A stretch of 64,000 bases of DNA. Source: Hyphococcus sp. (lineage in GTDB: Bacteria; Pseudomonadota; Alphaproteobacteria; Caulobacterales; Parvularculaceae). Under the pieces are notes generated by a model. That model had not been told where the DNA came from. It did no database searches and was given only the letters and a program-made list of their open reading frames with translations. The stretch covers positions 1 through 64,000 of the forward strand of contig JANQOV010000061.1 of assembly GCA_028285645.1 (NCBI GenBank), read 5' to 3'. Made by a program: the position numbers and the translations under genes. This document shows positions 39,944-49,646 of this stretch, in pieces; position 1 is the first letter of the stretch, and each line of letters opens with the position of its first letter.

Positions 39944-41281
39944 TCAGGTGGTGTTTTTCGTCAATAGCAAACGCCCCGTTGAATATAGAGTTATCCCAAT
40001 AGACATAAAAATCAGTAGCGCTGTGATTGCCGGCGCGTTTCCTTGAGCGCTGAGCGCAATAAATACTCCGGTGATCGCAAGCATTGAGCAACAAACGGCG
40101 AGCAGCACTGGTTTAGGAATATGAAACTCGAGGTCTGCGTATTTGTCGCCCAAGTAGGCGGGCAGTTTCATGACGGCGAGGCAGATTATTGATTTTGCAA
40201 TCAGGAAGGCGAGGACCGTTGCAACCGCATAGGATCCAATGACTTCCGAGGCCAAACAACATGCCATTCCTGCGACGCCAATGACGATGACAGCGAAACG
40301 GCGTTGCGAGGGTTCCAATTCCGTCTTGTCGGACTTGGGCGCTGCGATTAGCCAGACGAAGCCGGCGGCGTCGCGAGAGGCCAACAATATGATTGCGTTT
40401 ATGGTGGTTGCGGTGGCGAGCAGCGCACTCATACTTACGACGAATGCCACCCACTTAGGTGCCGCTGGCGTTGCGGTCGCGGCGAGCGCGGATCTGGTAG
40501 ACCGTAGTTCTTCAGCGGGCAATACGCCGGCGACCGTGATAATAACAATCATGTAGATCGCCGTTATCAACAGGAAAGCCATAAGCAATGCGCGTGGAAT
40601 TGTATGCTGCGGCGATTTCACCTCACCAGAAATTTCAACAATCAGAGAAAAGCCAAGAAAAGCGAAGAAGGCGGGGACAACAGCGACAAAAACCGCTTGA
40701 ACCCCGTGCGGCGCAAAGGGCGAAAAGTTCTCAAATGAAATTTGCGGTGTTGATGTCGTGATGAACAGCGCGATGACGGACAGGAGCGTCAGCACCATGA
40801 TTGTTTGCGCGCTGGCGGCTGATTTGGCGCCGAAAAGGTTGATAATGGTAAAGAACGCAATAACGGTGAACGCTATCTTGAGGCGATGCTCAGCAATGTC
40901 GCCGTAGAGCGCGATTAGATAGTCGGCAAAACCGAATGAAATTAAAGGAAGTGCGGCTACAGAAGATCCAACAAACGCCCAGGCTGTTAGCGCTGCCCAA
41001 AATGGCGAGAGGACGCGTTTGACCATATGAATGTTGGCGGCGTCGACAGGGAAAGCGGCGCTGACCTGTGCTGCGGTGATGCACGATAAGGCAGCCGGGA
41101 CTGCAGCCAACAAGACGGACGCCGCCATGGCTGGTCCTGCAATACGAAAAAGGTTGCCGGGCAATACATAGACGGAAGCGCCAATAACGAATCCAACAAT
41201 GATAAGGAAAGCGCCAAGCAAACCGACCTTGTTGGATGTGCTCTCAATCGAGGAGTGAGCGCGGGCCATGATTGATCTCAA
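39944..41281 (-). CDS. APC family amino acid permease
   Basis: LLGAFLIIVGFVIGASVYVLPG, hydrophobic multi-TM, FFAFLGFSLIVEISGEVKSPQHTIPRALL. Confidence 0.87.
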   Translation of the reverse strand: MRSIMARAHSSIESTSNKVGLLGAFLIIVGFVIGASVYVLPGNLFRIAGPAMAASVLLAAVPAALSCITAAQVSAAFPVDAANIHMVKRVLSPFWAALTAWAFVGSSVAALPLISFGFADYLIALYGDIAEHRLKIAFTVIAFFTIINLFGAKSAASAQTIMVLTLLSVIALFITTSTPQISFENFSPFAPHGVQAVFVAVVPAFFAFLGFSLIVEISGEVKSPQHTIPRALLMAFLLITAIYMIVIITVAGVLPAEELRSTRSALAATATPAAPKWVAFVVSMSALLATATTINAIILLASRDAAGFVWLIAAPKSDKTELEPSQRRFAVIVIGVAGMACCLASEVIGSYAVATVLAFLIAKSIICLAVMKLPAYLGDKYADLEFHIPKPVLLAVCCSMLAITGVFIALSAQGNAPAITALLIFMSIGITLYSTGRLLLTKNTT

Positions 41282-41322
41282 CGGTCAATAAAGGGCGAAT
41301 GAATGACGCCGCAATTTTCTGG

Positions 41323-42390
41323 TCAGGCAAATTCCTTTACGGGCTTGCTTTCGATCAATTCCTTCGCGATCGCGTTCGCCGTTGCCTCTGGCGTCAAATT
41401 TTCCTTTTCGGACCGTACAAATATCTCCAGAAGACGCCCGTAGATTTTCTCCAATAGAACTTCCAGCGGCGCAGCATCAAAATTGCTGCGGCCCGGCATG
41501 TTTTGCATGGCCTCCACGCCGCTGATGACCCCGCCCGCATTGATGACATAGTCCGGCGCGAACAAGATGTTCCGATCAGCGAGGATGACGCCGGCTTCTG
41601 GGGAAGCGAGCTGATTGTTCGCAGCGCCGGCTATGGCTTGCGCCCTGATCTGAGGCGCGGTGCTCATATTGATGACGCCGCCTAAGGCGCAAGGACAGAG
41701 TATATCAGCTTCTACGGCGTGGATGTCGTTCGTATCCATCACGGTTGCGCCAAAAATCTCTTGGGCGCGCGTTGTTCTCTCGGCGTCGACATCTGCAACA
41801 ATCAGTTCAGCGCCCGCGTCATGCAAATGTTGCGCGACGCGCCAGCCGACGGAACCAAGGCCCTGAACGGCGAATGTCATTCCTTCAAAGTTCTTTCGGC
41901 CTAAACGAAACTCGGCAACTGCGCGCAACCCATGCAGAACGCCGGTCGCAGTGTGGATGGACGGATCTCCTGCGCCCTTTGACGTTCCTCCGACATAAGG
42001 CGTGACTTCGTGCATGACTTCGACATCGGCAACGGAAAAACCAACGTCTTCACCCGTTGCGAATACATTCCCTATACGGTCGATAAAGCGTCCAAACGCC
42101 AGCAACAGTTCGCGGGATTTGATTTCGCGCGGGTCGCCGATAATCACGGCTTTGCCGCCGCCGAGAGGCAGGCCCGCCAGCGCGGATTTGTAAGACATCG
42201 CGCGCGACAGGCGCAGCGCGTCGTCGAGGGCCAGATCGTCAGTTGGATATGATTTGAAGCGCGTGCCCCCTGCGGCGGGGCCGCGGGCTGTCGAATGAAT
42301 TGCAACAATGGCGCGCAAATTTGTTTCCTGGTCCGAAAAGAAACAGACTTGCTCGTGATTATCGAACTCTTCCGATTGCCAAATACTCAT
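41323..42390 (-). CDS. Glu/Leu/Phe/Val dehydrogenase (leucine dehydrogenase-like), copy 2
   Basis: RAIVAIHSTARGPAAGGTRF, LPLGGGKAVIIGDP, VQGLGSVGWRVAQHL, IAGAANNQLA, DYVINAGGVISG. Confidence 0.93.
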   Translation of the reverse strand: MSIWQSEEFDNHEQVCFFSDQETNLRAIVAIHSTARGPAAGGTRFKSYPTDDLALDDALRLSRAMSYKSALAGLPLGGGKAVIIGDPREIKSRELLLAFGRFIDRIGNVFATGEDVGFSVADVEVMHEVTPYVGGTSKGAGDPSIHTATGVLHGLRAVAEFRLGRKNFEGMTFAVQGLGSVGWRVAQHLHDAGAELIVADVDAERTTRAQEIFGATVMDTNDIHAVEADILCPCALGGVINMSTAPQIRAQAIAGAANNQLASPEAGVILADRNILFAPDYVINAGGVISGVEAMQNMPGRSNFDAAPLEVLLEKIYGRLLEIFVRSEKENLTPEATANAIAKELIESKPVKEFA

Positions 42391-42435
42391 TTTCCATTCC
42401 TGCTTCGCGCTCGGAAGGACAAGAGTAGCCAGAAG

Positions 42436-42450
42436 TTTCCAATATGGAAA
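42436..42450. promoter_or_regulatory. Candidate XRE operator TTTCCA-ATA-TGGAAA
   Basis: Perfect inverted repeat between xre and the leucine dehydrogenase-like gene; half-site recurs at 43392/43419. Confidence 0.5.
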
Positions 42451-42495
42451 GTTTTTCTTTTTCAGGAAGTGTCCGAAAAGGCGCCTTGTTTGGGC

Positions 42496-43233
42496 TCAGT
42501 CCACTGCGTTGGAGGTCGACGACAAGACCCGCAGTGCGGTCGATTCGCGATGGGCCGGCGCGAGGATCTCCGCATCTGGCGTCGTGGAAACTGTCATAAT
42601 CCGGCAGGGTGCGTCGCCCTTGGCGACATAGGCGTGCCCCATCATGCTGTCGAATTGGATGGCGTCGCCTTCCTTCAGATGGGTTGGGCCATAAGTATCT
42701 GTATATAATAGCAATTCGCCTTCCAGGACGTAGAGGAATTCTTCGCCTGAGTGCCGATGAAACTCTCCAAACTCTTCGATGCTTTTGGCTTTTATCTCAC
42801 CGATGATGGGCTTGATCTGTTTGCTCAGCAAATCGGAGGAGAGGTGGGTGTAGTCGCCGGTATGCGATGAGACGGTGTCGCCTTCGCCCGATCTCGTAAT
42901 GCTTCGGCGACAGTTGTGCTCGCTGTTTTCTCGCGCGTGAGAGGCGCTTCTGAAGAGGTCGGCGACATTGACGCCAAGGGCGAGGGTAATCCTCAGTAAC
43001 TTGTCTACGGTGAGTTCGGTCCGGCCGTTTTCAAGTTTCGAAAGCGTCGAAACCGGAAATCCCGTCAGTTCGCTCACATCTGCCAGTGTTAACCCTTTGT
43101 TATTTCTAATATTTTTTAGCGTTGCGCCAGGGCTGGCCGCTAAATTGGAGCTTAAATCGAGAGCGTGCATGTTCTTTCTTTTCCAATTGCTGGCGTCGCT
43201 CAAAGCCTCACGGAGCGCCACTGTACTTTTCAA
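42496..43233 (-). CDS. XRE-family transcriptional regulator with C-terminal cupin domain
   Basis: LKNIRNNKGLTLADVSELTGFPVSTLSKLENGRTELTVDKLLRI HTH; EFHRHSGEEFLYVLEGELLLYTDTYGPTHLKEGDAIQFDSMMGH cupin. Start may be ATG 43170. Confidence 0.92.
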   Translation of the reverse strand: MKSTVALREALSDASNWKRKNMHALDLSSNLAASPGATLKNIRNNKGLTLADVSELTGFPVSTLSKLENGRTELTVDKLLRITLALGVNVADLFRSASHARENSEHNCRRSITRSGEGDTVSSHTGDYTHLSSDLLSKQIKPIIGEIKAKSIEEFGEFHRHSGEEFLYVLEGELLLYTDTYGPTHLKEGDAIQFDSMMGHAYVAKGDAPCRIMTVSTTPDAEILAPAHRESTALRVLSSTSNAVD

Positions 43234-43391
43234 AACCGAAAATTTCTTTCCAGATTAGTCCCCAATTGGGCGATTTTTCAACAATATAGAGTGCTTTTTA
43301 GCAGCAGTAAGCGGTTGGTCGCGGTCTTGTCTGGTGCATTTGGGCCGCGCCTTTCATTAAAGCTGCCCTCGCGAAGGCTTGTTGCTTGACA

Positions 43392-43427
43392 TTTTCCATA
43401 ATGGACGAAATTATCATTTATGGAAAA
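43392..43427. promoter_or_regulatory. Candidate operator TTTTCCATA-N18-TATGGAAAA upstream of TonB receptor
   Basis: Perfect 9-bp inverted arms immediately after TTGACA (43386-43391). Confidence 0.55.
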
Positions 43428-43472
43428 ATCAGGAAATATTATTGCGCGCCAGAAAGTGGGGAGGGAATCTGA

Positions 43473-45698
43473 ATGTCAAACATACGCCAGATCATGAGTG
43501 GGGATCGTTTTGGGGAGCTGAAGAAGAGCCTCTTACTAGCAACAGCCCTTAGTTTTGCGGCGGGCGGCGCTCTAGCGGTTGCTCAAGAGGAGGGGTCTGA
43601 TGGAACAAGCGCGTCGCAAGACGACACGATCATCGTCACCGCAACGCGCCGCGCCGAGCGGCTCATTGATGTGCCGCTCGCCATTCAGGCTGTGAGCGGG
43701 GATGATCTTGAAAAAATCGGCGCCGTGAATTTTTCCGACTATGCGCGCAATCTTGCCGGCGTTTCATTCATCGACGCCGGCGCGGGGCGTTCACAGGTTT
43801 TTATTCGCGGCGTGACTACCGGCGCGGACATCGGTCAAGGCGCTGAAGCGACCGTTGGCGTTTACCTTGATGAAGTGCCGATTTCTGAAGCTGCGGCGCA
43901 ACCCGACCTTAAGCTCTTCGATATCGATCGGATCGAAGTGCTGCGTGGTCCGCAAGGCACGGTTTACGGCAGCGGTTCGTTGGGCGGCACGCTGCGGGTG
44001 TTGCCCCGCATGCCGGAATTCGACGGCGTCTCCGGCGCGATACAGCTCACCGGTTCCGGAACGGAAAATGGCGGCGGCAACGGCGAGGTGAGCGGTTGGG
44101 TGAACCTGCCGTTTTCTGACAGAGCAGCGCTTAGAATCGTTGGTTACGGCATCAAAAACAGCGGCTTCCTGGATGACGGCTACGCCGGCTTGGGTTCGAG
44201 CGCTGAAGACAATATCAACGATGAAGAATCCTACGGCGGACGCGTAGCTTTACGGGTGCAACCGACCGACGCGCTTGATGTCGTTCTGACCGGCATCTAC
44301 CAGAAAAGCGAATTCGGCGCATTTGAGCAGGTTACGGACGAGTTTCCTGACCTGGTTATTCAGCAAAGCTCGGATCAGCCATTCGAAGACGAGATCGCGA
44401 TTGCAAACCTCAAAATCAACTATGACTTTGGTTTTGCAACGCTAACATCTGCAACGTCCTATTTCGATCGTAGTCGTTTTTTCCAGAACGATATCGATTT
44501 CTTTACCGAGGGGCTTGGCATTCCGCGCGTCGTGTCGCCGCTTCTTTATGAAGGGAAGACCTGGTCTCAAGAAATTCGGCTGGCCTCCAATGGCGATGGC
44601 CCGTTCAGTTGGCTTATCGGCGGGTTCTACTTAGACCGCAGCGACGATTTCCTTCAGACCATCAATCCGTTCGGGGTTCCGGCGCCAGCGACGCCGGCTG
44701 CGAATGTTTTCTATCTCGATCGGGATTCGGATATTGAGCAGTTCGCGGGCTTTGTTGAACTGGGTTACGATCTGACGGACCGCCTGAACGTAACGGCGGG
44801 CGTACGCGTCTCCGACATCGAGCGGACTAACGTGACGGTCAATGACGGGCTGCTAGTTCAGGCGACATTGTCGGGCGAATTCAGCGAGACGCCGACAACA
44901 CCCAAAGTCAATGTTTCCTATGACCTTGCCGACAACGCGCTTCTGTACTTTCAGGCCGCGCAAGGCTTCCGCATTGGCGGCGTCAACCCAGGACTTCCGC
45001 CCTGCGATCCTGGGGCTGGCTGCACCATTGACGTTGGGGCGACATATGACTCCGACAGTTTGTGGAATTACGAAGTCGGGGCAAAGTTCCAGGCCCTGGA
45101 CGATGCTTTGACGGTCACTACCGCGTTATTCTACATCGACTGGAAGGACATTCAGTTGAATGTCAGCCGCGGCGATGGCTTCGACGGGTTTTTGAACGCT
45201 GGCGATGCAACGAGCAAAGGTGTGGAATTCGACGCGACGTATGTCGTCAACGAAAACCTGACGCTTGGCGGCCAGGTCACTTATACAGATGCTTCCTTGG
45301 ATGAAGTGCCCGCCTCTCTGAGCGCTTTTGCGCTTCCCGATCAACGCATTCCGGTGACGCCGAAATGGAGTTCGGCGGTGAACTTTGAGCTCGTCCAGCC
45401 CGTCTTCGGCGACAGCAACGGCTTTATCCGCGGAAACCTGCAATATGTCGGCGGCCGGCAAAGCTCCCTTGGTCCGGCGCCCAGCGACTTAGACAGCTAT
45501 GTTCTCTTGGGTTTGCGCGCCGGCCTGGAGCATGGCCCATACTCTTTCACTGTCTTCGTTGACAATCTCACCGATGAACGGGCCGAACTCGATCGAACGA
45601 TGGTTGTCGGGCTACGACAGGGCGCGCCCCTTTCGTTGGAGCGAACGACGATCAATAGGCCGCGCACCTTCGGCGTTACGATCGGACGTCAATTTTGA
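43473..45698 (+). CDS. TonB-dependent receptor
   Basis: DDTIIVTATRRAERLIDVPLAIQAVSGDDL, EVLRGPQGTVYGSGSLGGTLRVLP, C-terminal FGVTIGRQF. Confidence 0.96.
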   Translation: MSNIRQIMSGDRFGELKKSLLLATALSFAAGGALAVAQEEGSDGTSASQDDTIIVTATRRAERLIDVPLAIQAVSGDDLEKIGAVNFSDYARNLAGVSFIDAGAGRSQVFIRGVTTGADIGQGAEATVGVYLDEVPISEAAAQPDLKLFDIDRIEVLRGPQGTVYGSGSLGGTLRVLPRMPEFDGVSGAIQLTGSGTENGGGNGEVSGWVNLPFSDRAALRIVGYGIKNSGFLDDGYAGLGSSAEDNINDEESYGGRVALRVQPTDALDVVLTGIYQKSEFGAFEQVTDEFPDLVIQQSSDQPFEDEIAIANLKINYDFGFATLTSATSYFDRSRFFQNDIDFFTEGLGIPRVVSPLLYEGKTWSQEIRLASNGDGPFSWLIGGFYLDRSDDFLQTINPFGVPAPATPAANVFYLDRDSDIEQFAGFVELGYDLTDRLNVTAGVRVSDIERTNVTVNDGLLVQATLSGEFSETPTTPKVNVSYDLADNALLYFQAAQGFRIGGVNPGLPPCDPGAGCTIDVGATYDSDSLWNYEVGAKFQALDDALTVTTALFYIDWKDIQLNVSRGDGFDGFLNAGDATSKGVEFDATYVVNENLTLGGQVTYTDASLDEVPASLSAFALPDQRIPVTPKWSSAVNFELVQPVFGDSNGFIRGNLQYVGGRQSSLGPAPSDLDSYVLLGLRAGLEHGPYSFTVFVDNLTDERAELDRTMVVGLRQGAPLSLERTTINRPRTFGVTIGRQF

Positions 45699-45833
45699 TC
45701 GCGCGGAAAACGTGTTTGATCTAGGCGTCGTTCTTTCTCCGGGGAGCGGCGCCGTCTTCTTTTGGGAACGTTTACGTTTCCCACTATGATAGCGAAAGCG
45801 ATTGGCATTCATAGAAGCGGGGTTGATTGCGCC

Positions 45834-46985
45834 ATGCGAATTCGAGTTTTGCTGCCGTTCTTCTTCATGTGTTCATTGACGTTCGCTTCCGCGTGGGCGG
45901 AAAACCCCGCTGTCGGCGGGCCTCAGTTTTCGCGGGCGAAAGTGCAGGATGTCATCCGTCAGGGACAGGAGATTCAGGCGCCGCGCGGGATTAATGACTT
46001 AAAAGAAATAGACATCGGCGGGATCAAACAATGGATCTCCGTGCGCGGACGCGATCTGAGGAATCCTATTCTCCTTTTTATTCATGGCGGCCCCGGGACA
46101 ACCGAAATGCCGGTGCGCTGGTTTTATCAGTCTCCGCTTGAAGACTATTTCACCGTCGTTCAATGGGATCAGCGCGGCAGCGGAAAGACCGCCGTCTCAA
46201 ACGACCAGGCGGAAGTCATTCCGACAATCACCGTCGAACGCATGATCAAGGATGCGGAAGAGGTCGCATCCTATCTTCGAAGAGAATACGACAAAGATAA
46301 AATATTTGTGCTCGGCCATTCTTGGGGCTCTATACTCGGGCTTGAACTGGCGAAACGGCGCCCGGAGTGGCTTCATGCCTATGTAGGGATGGGACAGGTC
46401 GTCAACACACTCGATAACGAAGCGGTCAGCTATCGCTTTGCGCTTGAAGAAGCGCGTCGTCGCGGCGAAGAAATCGCCATTCAGGAGCTCGAGGCGATTG
46501 CGCCATATCCGAAAGAAGACGGGACCATCTCAGTTGAGGAGGTGATCGTACAGAGAAAGTGGGTGTCGGCTTATGGGGGCATGACCTGGGGGCGTCCAAA
46601 CCTCGATTATGAGTATAATCTGCGCCCTTTGTCGCCGGACTATACCGACGCCGACTTGAACGCGGACAGTGAAATCATAAATGTTGTCGTTCAATTGCTG
46701 CCGCAACTGGGCGGCGTCAATTACCGGGACGTAACGAAACTCGAAGCGCCCGTGTTTTTGTTTTCCGGCCGACACGACTATGCGACGCCGTCAGAGGTAT
46801 CGTTTGCGTGGTTTAAAGATCTAGAAGCGCCGGCCAAGAAAATTGTTTGGTTCGAACACTCGGCGCATATGATGCACTTCGAGCAACCGGGTAAATTTAT
46901 CTATCATCTCATTGACGATGTAAGACCCATCGCGGTTGAAGCCGGCGACGCGGCGCCCGACGACGCCTCCGGAACCGAACCTTAG
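45834..46985 (+). CDS. Secreted alpha/beta hydrolase (proline iminopeptidase-like)
   Basis: Signal peptide MRIRVLLPFFFMCSLTFASAWA; LFIHGGPGTTEMP, VVQWDQRGSGKT, VLGHSWGSILGLELA. Confidence 0.9.
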   Translation: MRIRVLLPFFFMCSLTFASAWAENPAVGGPQFSRAKVQDVIRQGQEIQAPRGINDLKEIDIGGIKQWISVRGRDLRNPILLFIHGGPGTTEMPVRWFYQSPLEDYFTVVQWDQRGSGKTAVSNDQAEVIPTITVERMIKDAEEVASYLRREYDKDKIFVLGHSWGSILGLELAKRRPEWLHAYVGMGQVVNTLDNEAVSYRFALEEARRRGEEIAIQELEAIAPYPKEDGTISVEEVIVQRKWVSAYGGMTWGRPNLDYEYNLRPLSPDYTDADLNADSEIINVVVQLLPQLGGVNYRDVTKLEAPVFLFSGRHDYATPSEVSFAWFKDLEAPAKKIVWFEHSAHMMHFEQPGKFIYHLIDDVRPIAVEAGDAAPDDASGTEP

Positions 46986-47029
46986 TTGACCTCAAAGGGG
47001 TCAATAATCCCAAACTGAGTTGTACTGTT

Positions 47030-48163
47030 CTACTCGCACTCGCCGTCCATTTGGGAAATCCACGCCGCAATAAGCGCAACACCTTCGTCATGGATTGTAG
47101 ACCGACCAATTTCCGGCATCATTACGTCGGGTTTGGTATTGTTGAGCCGATACCAAAGGATGGAGCCTTCGGGATCTCCCGGCTTAATTCCCCAGAAGCG
47201 ATTGCCCGTGCCAGCGCCCGCCGCGATTGGCAATTTGCAAAGGCCCAAATTGGGCCCGATCGTGTGCGGCTCTAAGAAAAGTCCTGACGTGTCGGCTGGG
47301 CCCACCGGGCTGTGACAGTGCGAACAATTGATATCGAGATAGGAACGCGCCAGCGCTTCGATCCCGGCGCTCGCGTCGTCCCAGGCTGCATTCTTTGGCG
47401 CCGTATCTACGCCAGGAACGCCGGTCAAATAGCCCACGGTCTGCAAATGCGCGAGCTGATTGTTGGCGCCATGAGGATAGTCAAAGTCACGATTAAGATG
47501 GCGCGCCTTAGGACCGATTGGCCAGATCTCGCGCGTGTTGGAATCGGTGGCATGGCAACTCGCGCACTGATTTACATTCGGCACAATGTAATTAAACGGC
47601 TCTTTGGCGCCGTCTGCAGACACCAATGTGAGCGGTAGAATGTCGCCAGTCTTGAGGAGCGTCGCGTCGGTCTGCTCTTTATTCCAGCGATAAGAGAGCG
47701 CCTCCCAGCCTTCGGCGCGATTGACCAAAACACGCGTCTCAATGAGCTTCACGCGTTTTAGCGGAAGATGCGCGCCATCAAAAAGCTCGCCACTGATCTC
47801 GGTGAGCGCCACCTCATCTGCAAGGCCGCTTGCTGCTTGCGGATAATAGAAGGTCTTGGTGATCACGGCGCCGACCGGGAAGTCGAACACCGTCTCTTCT
47901 TTGTACGTCGCCGCAACGCCTTCCGGCATCCAGATTGTCCGCAGCTTATGGGCATAGTCCGTAAAAAGGGCCGTGTTCAAATCATACGGCGCAACGTCGG
48001 CGCCCAACGCAAGCGCCCTGTCCTCAATCGTTACTTGCCCCCATTCAGAGAGATTCGAAGGGGTCTCCTCAGCAAAATAGGTCGGCATCGGGGCGGACGG
48101 CGCGTCAGTGCAGGCCGAGACGAAGAGGGCGCAAAGTAAGGCGAGCGAGAATGAAATACGCAT
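47030..48163 (-). CDS. Diheme c-type cytochrome-like lipoprotein (SO2930/HNE_0200-type family)
   Basis: Lipobox FVSACTD; heme motifs CASCH and CSHCH; conserved paired location with beta-helix protein. Confidence 0.82.
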   Translation of the reverse strand: MRISFSLALLCALFVSACTDAPSAPMPTYFAEETPSNLSEWGQVTIEDRALALGADVAPYDLNTALFTDYAHKLRTIWMPEGVAATYKEETVFDFPVGAVITKTFYYPQAASGLADEVALTEISGELFDGAHLPLKRVKLIETRVLVNRAEGWEALSYRWNKEQTDATLLKTGDILPLTLVSADGAKEPFNYIVPNVNQCASCHATDSNTREIWPIGPKARHLNRDFDYPHGANNQLAHLQTVGYLTGVPGVDTAPKNAAWDDASAGIEALARSYLDINCSHCHSPVGPADTSGLFLEPHTIGPNLGLCKLPIAAGAGTGNRFWGIKPGDPEGSILWYRLNNTKPDVMMPEIGRSTIHDEGVALIAAWISQMDGECE

Positions 48164-48179
48164 GGGTTGTCAAAGGGCC

Positions 48180-49418
48180 TTAATTTAAAAATGCAAGACT
48201 GATCTCAGGCAGCGCATTGAGTGTGCAGCGGTAGAGCTCCGATTCCACGCGCGGTGCCGCAAACCCATTCGGAGCATCGATGTTGAGAAGATCGACGCCC
48301 TCATCGCTCACGCAAATGCGTTGGTCCGCCGCCCATTCGCCATCGACAAATTTGCTCTCATCCACATAACCGTCAAAAAACACGTCCGGCAGACGCCCTT
48401 CAGGTCCAAAAAGTCCGACCCGTATCGCCTCAAAAGCCTCGCCGTCAGGTTTGGCGCCGCCGCCTTGGAATTCGTTTTGATAAATCCAAATCGCTTCAGG
48501 ATAAGCGTCGAATGTGTCCTGTACGGCCTTGTCGACATAACCCGCTGTGTAGAGGCTGGAAATTATCACATTGGCGGTGTCGTTGTCGGCGATTCGATTA
48601 TTGAAAATCTCGATCTGGTCGTTGGAATTTATGAGAATGCCCGTGCCTGTCGGAATGCCTGCGACAGCGCTGCCTTCATGGGCGAAATTCTGGGTGTTGT
48701 TGGCGAAGACGTCGTTGTCAAAGACTCGCGTGCCGTAACCAGGCTGCGGCAGGTTCGGCATGTTAAAGACAAGAATGCCACCGGTATTGTTGGTCGCGAC
48801 ATTGCCATAAACGTCGGCGCCGATGGAATTTTCGACTTCAATGCCCGCGACATTGTACTCAACCCGATTGTTCCGGATAACGATGTTTTGTGATTGACCG
48901 ACATAAATGCCGGCGTCCGACGCGCCGATCGCGATATTGTCTTCCATCAAAACGTTCTTGGTCTGAACGGGATAGAGCCCATAAGCGCCGTTTTCGGTAG
49001 CCGGCCCATTGGTCCATTCCACACGCAGCCCGCGGATGACGATGTTCTCACCGCCATTCACCTTCAGAGCGTCGCCGGTCGTGTCCTCAATGGCGAGATC
49101 CTCAATCGTAAAATCACTGGCGGTGACGAGGATGCCTTCGGCGCCGGCAACCTGGTCTTTGAAGCTCAGGATGGACTTATCGTGACCCGCGCCCCGAATG
49201 GTGACGCCGTCCACCATCAAGCTCAAAGACTGGTTGAAGCTGAATTTGCCTTCCGGGATTTCGATAACGTCGCCAGGCTCAGCTTCAATGAGCTTCTCCA
49301 AAAGCACCGTCTCGAACGGACGGCCTGTCTCGCTCACTTGGCCCGCATTCTGGTCCTGACCGCCGCAGGCGACCAGCGCCAAGCCGAGGGTGCTGATCAA
49401 TAGTTTACGTTTCACCAT
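48180..49418 (-). CDS. Parallel beta-helix repeat lipoprotein
   Basis: Lipobox LVACGG; repeated VxGNxxxNNTGGIxV / NIVIRNNRVEYNVAGIEVENS repeats. Confidence 0.88.
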   Translation of the reverse strand: MVKRKLLISTLGLALVACGGQDQNAGQVSETGRPFETVLLEKLIEAEPGDVIEIPEGKFSFNQSLSLMVDGVTIRGAGHDKSILSFKDQVAGAEGILVTASDFTIEDLAIEDTTGDALKVNGGENIVIRGLRVEWTNGPATENGAYGLYPVQTKNVLMEDNIAIGASDAGIYVGQSQNIVIRNNRVEYNVAGIEVENSIGADVYGNVATNNTGGILVFNMPNLPQPGYGTRVFDNDVFANNTQNFAHEGSAVAGIPTGTGILINSNDQIEIFNNRIADNDTANVIISSLYTAGYVDKAVQDTFDAYPEAIWIYQNEFQGGGAKPDGEAFEAIRVGLFGPEGRLPDVFFDGYVDESKFVDGEWAADQRICVSDEGVDLLNIDAPNGFAAPRVESELYRCTLNALPEISLAFLN

Positions 49419-49549
49419 GGAAGGTCTCCTTAATAGAGCCCGCTCGCAGAGCTGGCGGTATTTGCATTGTTGTTGAAGGTCGATCGGAGGGAGCGCCGCG
49501 AGTGCTTGACGAGAACTTTGCGCAAAAAAAACAATTCTACACGTTGACT

Positions 49550-49564
49550 TATGCGAGTCGCATA
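49550..49564. promoter_or_regulatory. Palindrome TATGCGA-G-TCGCATA upstream of tetR
   Basis: Perfect 7-bp arms around 1 nt in the divergent 49418/49647 region. Confidence 0.45.
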
Positions 49565-49646
49565 TGGCGTCGCGTCATGCTTCCATGTACTCTGGTTGAG
49601 AAAAGCGAAAACATCCGCATGCGCGCATGAGGTCACGAGACGTTTA

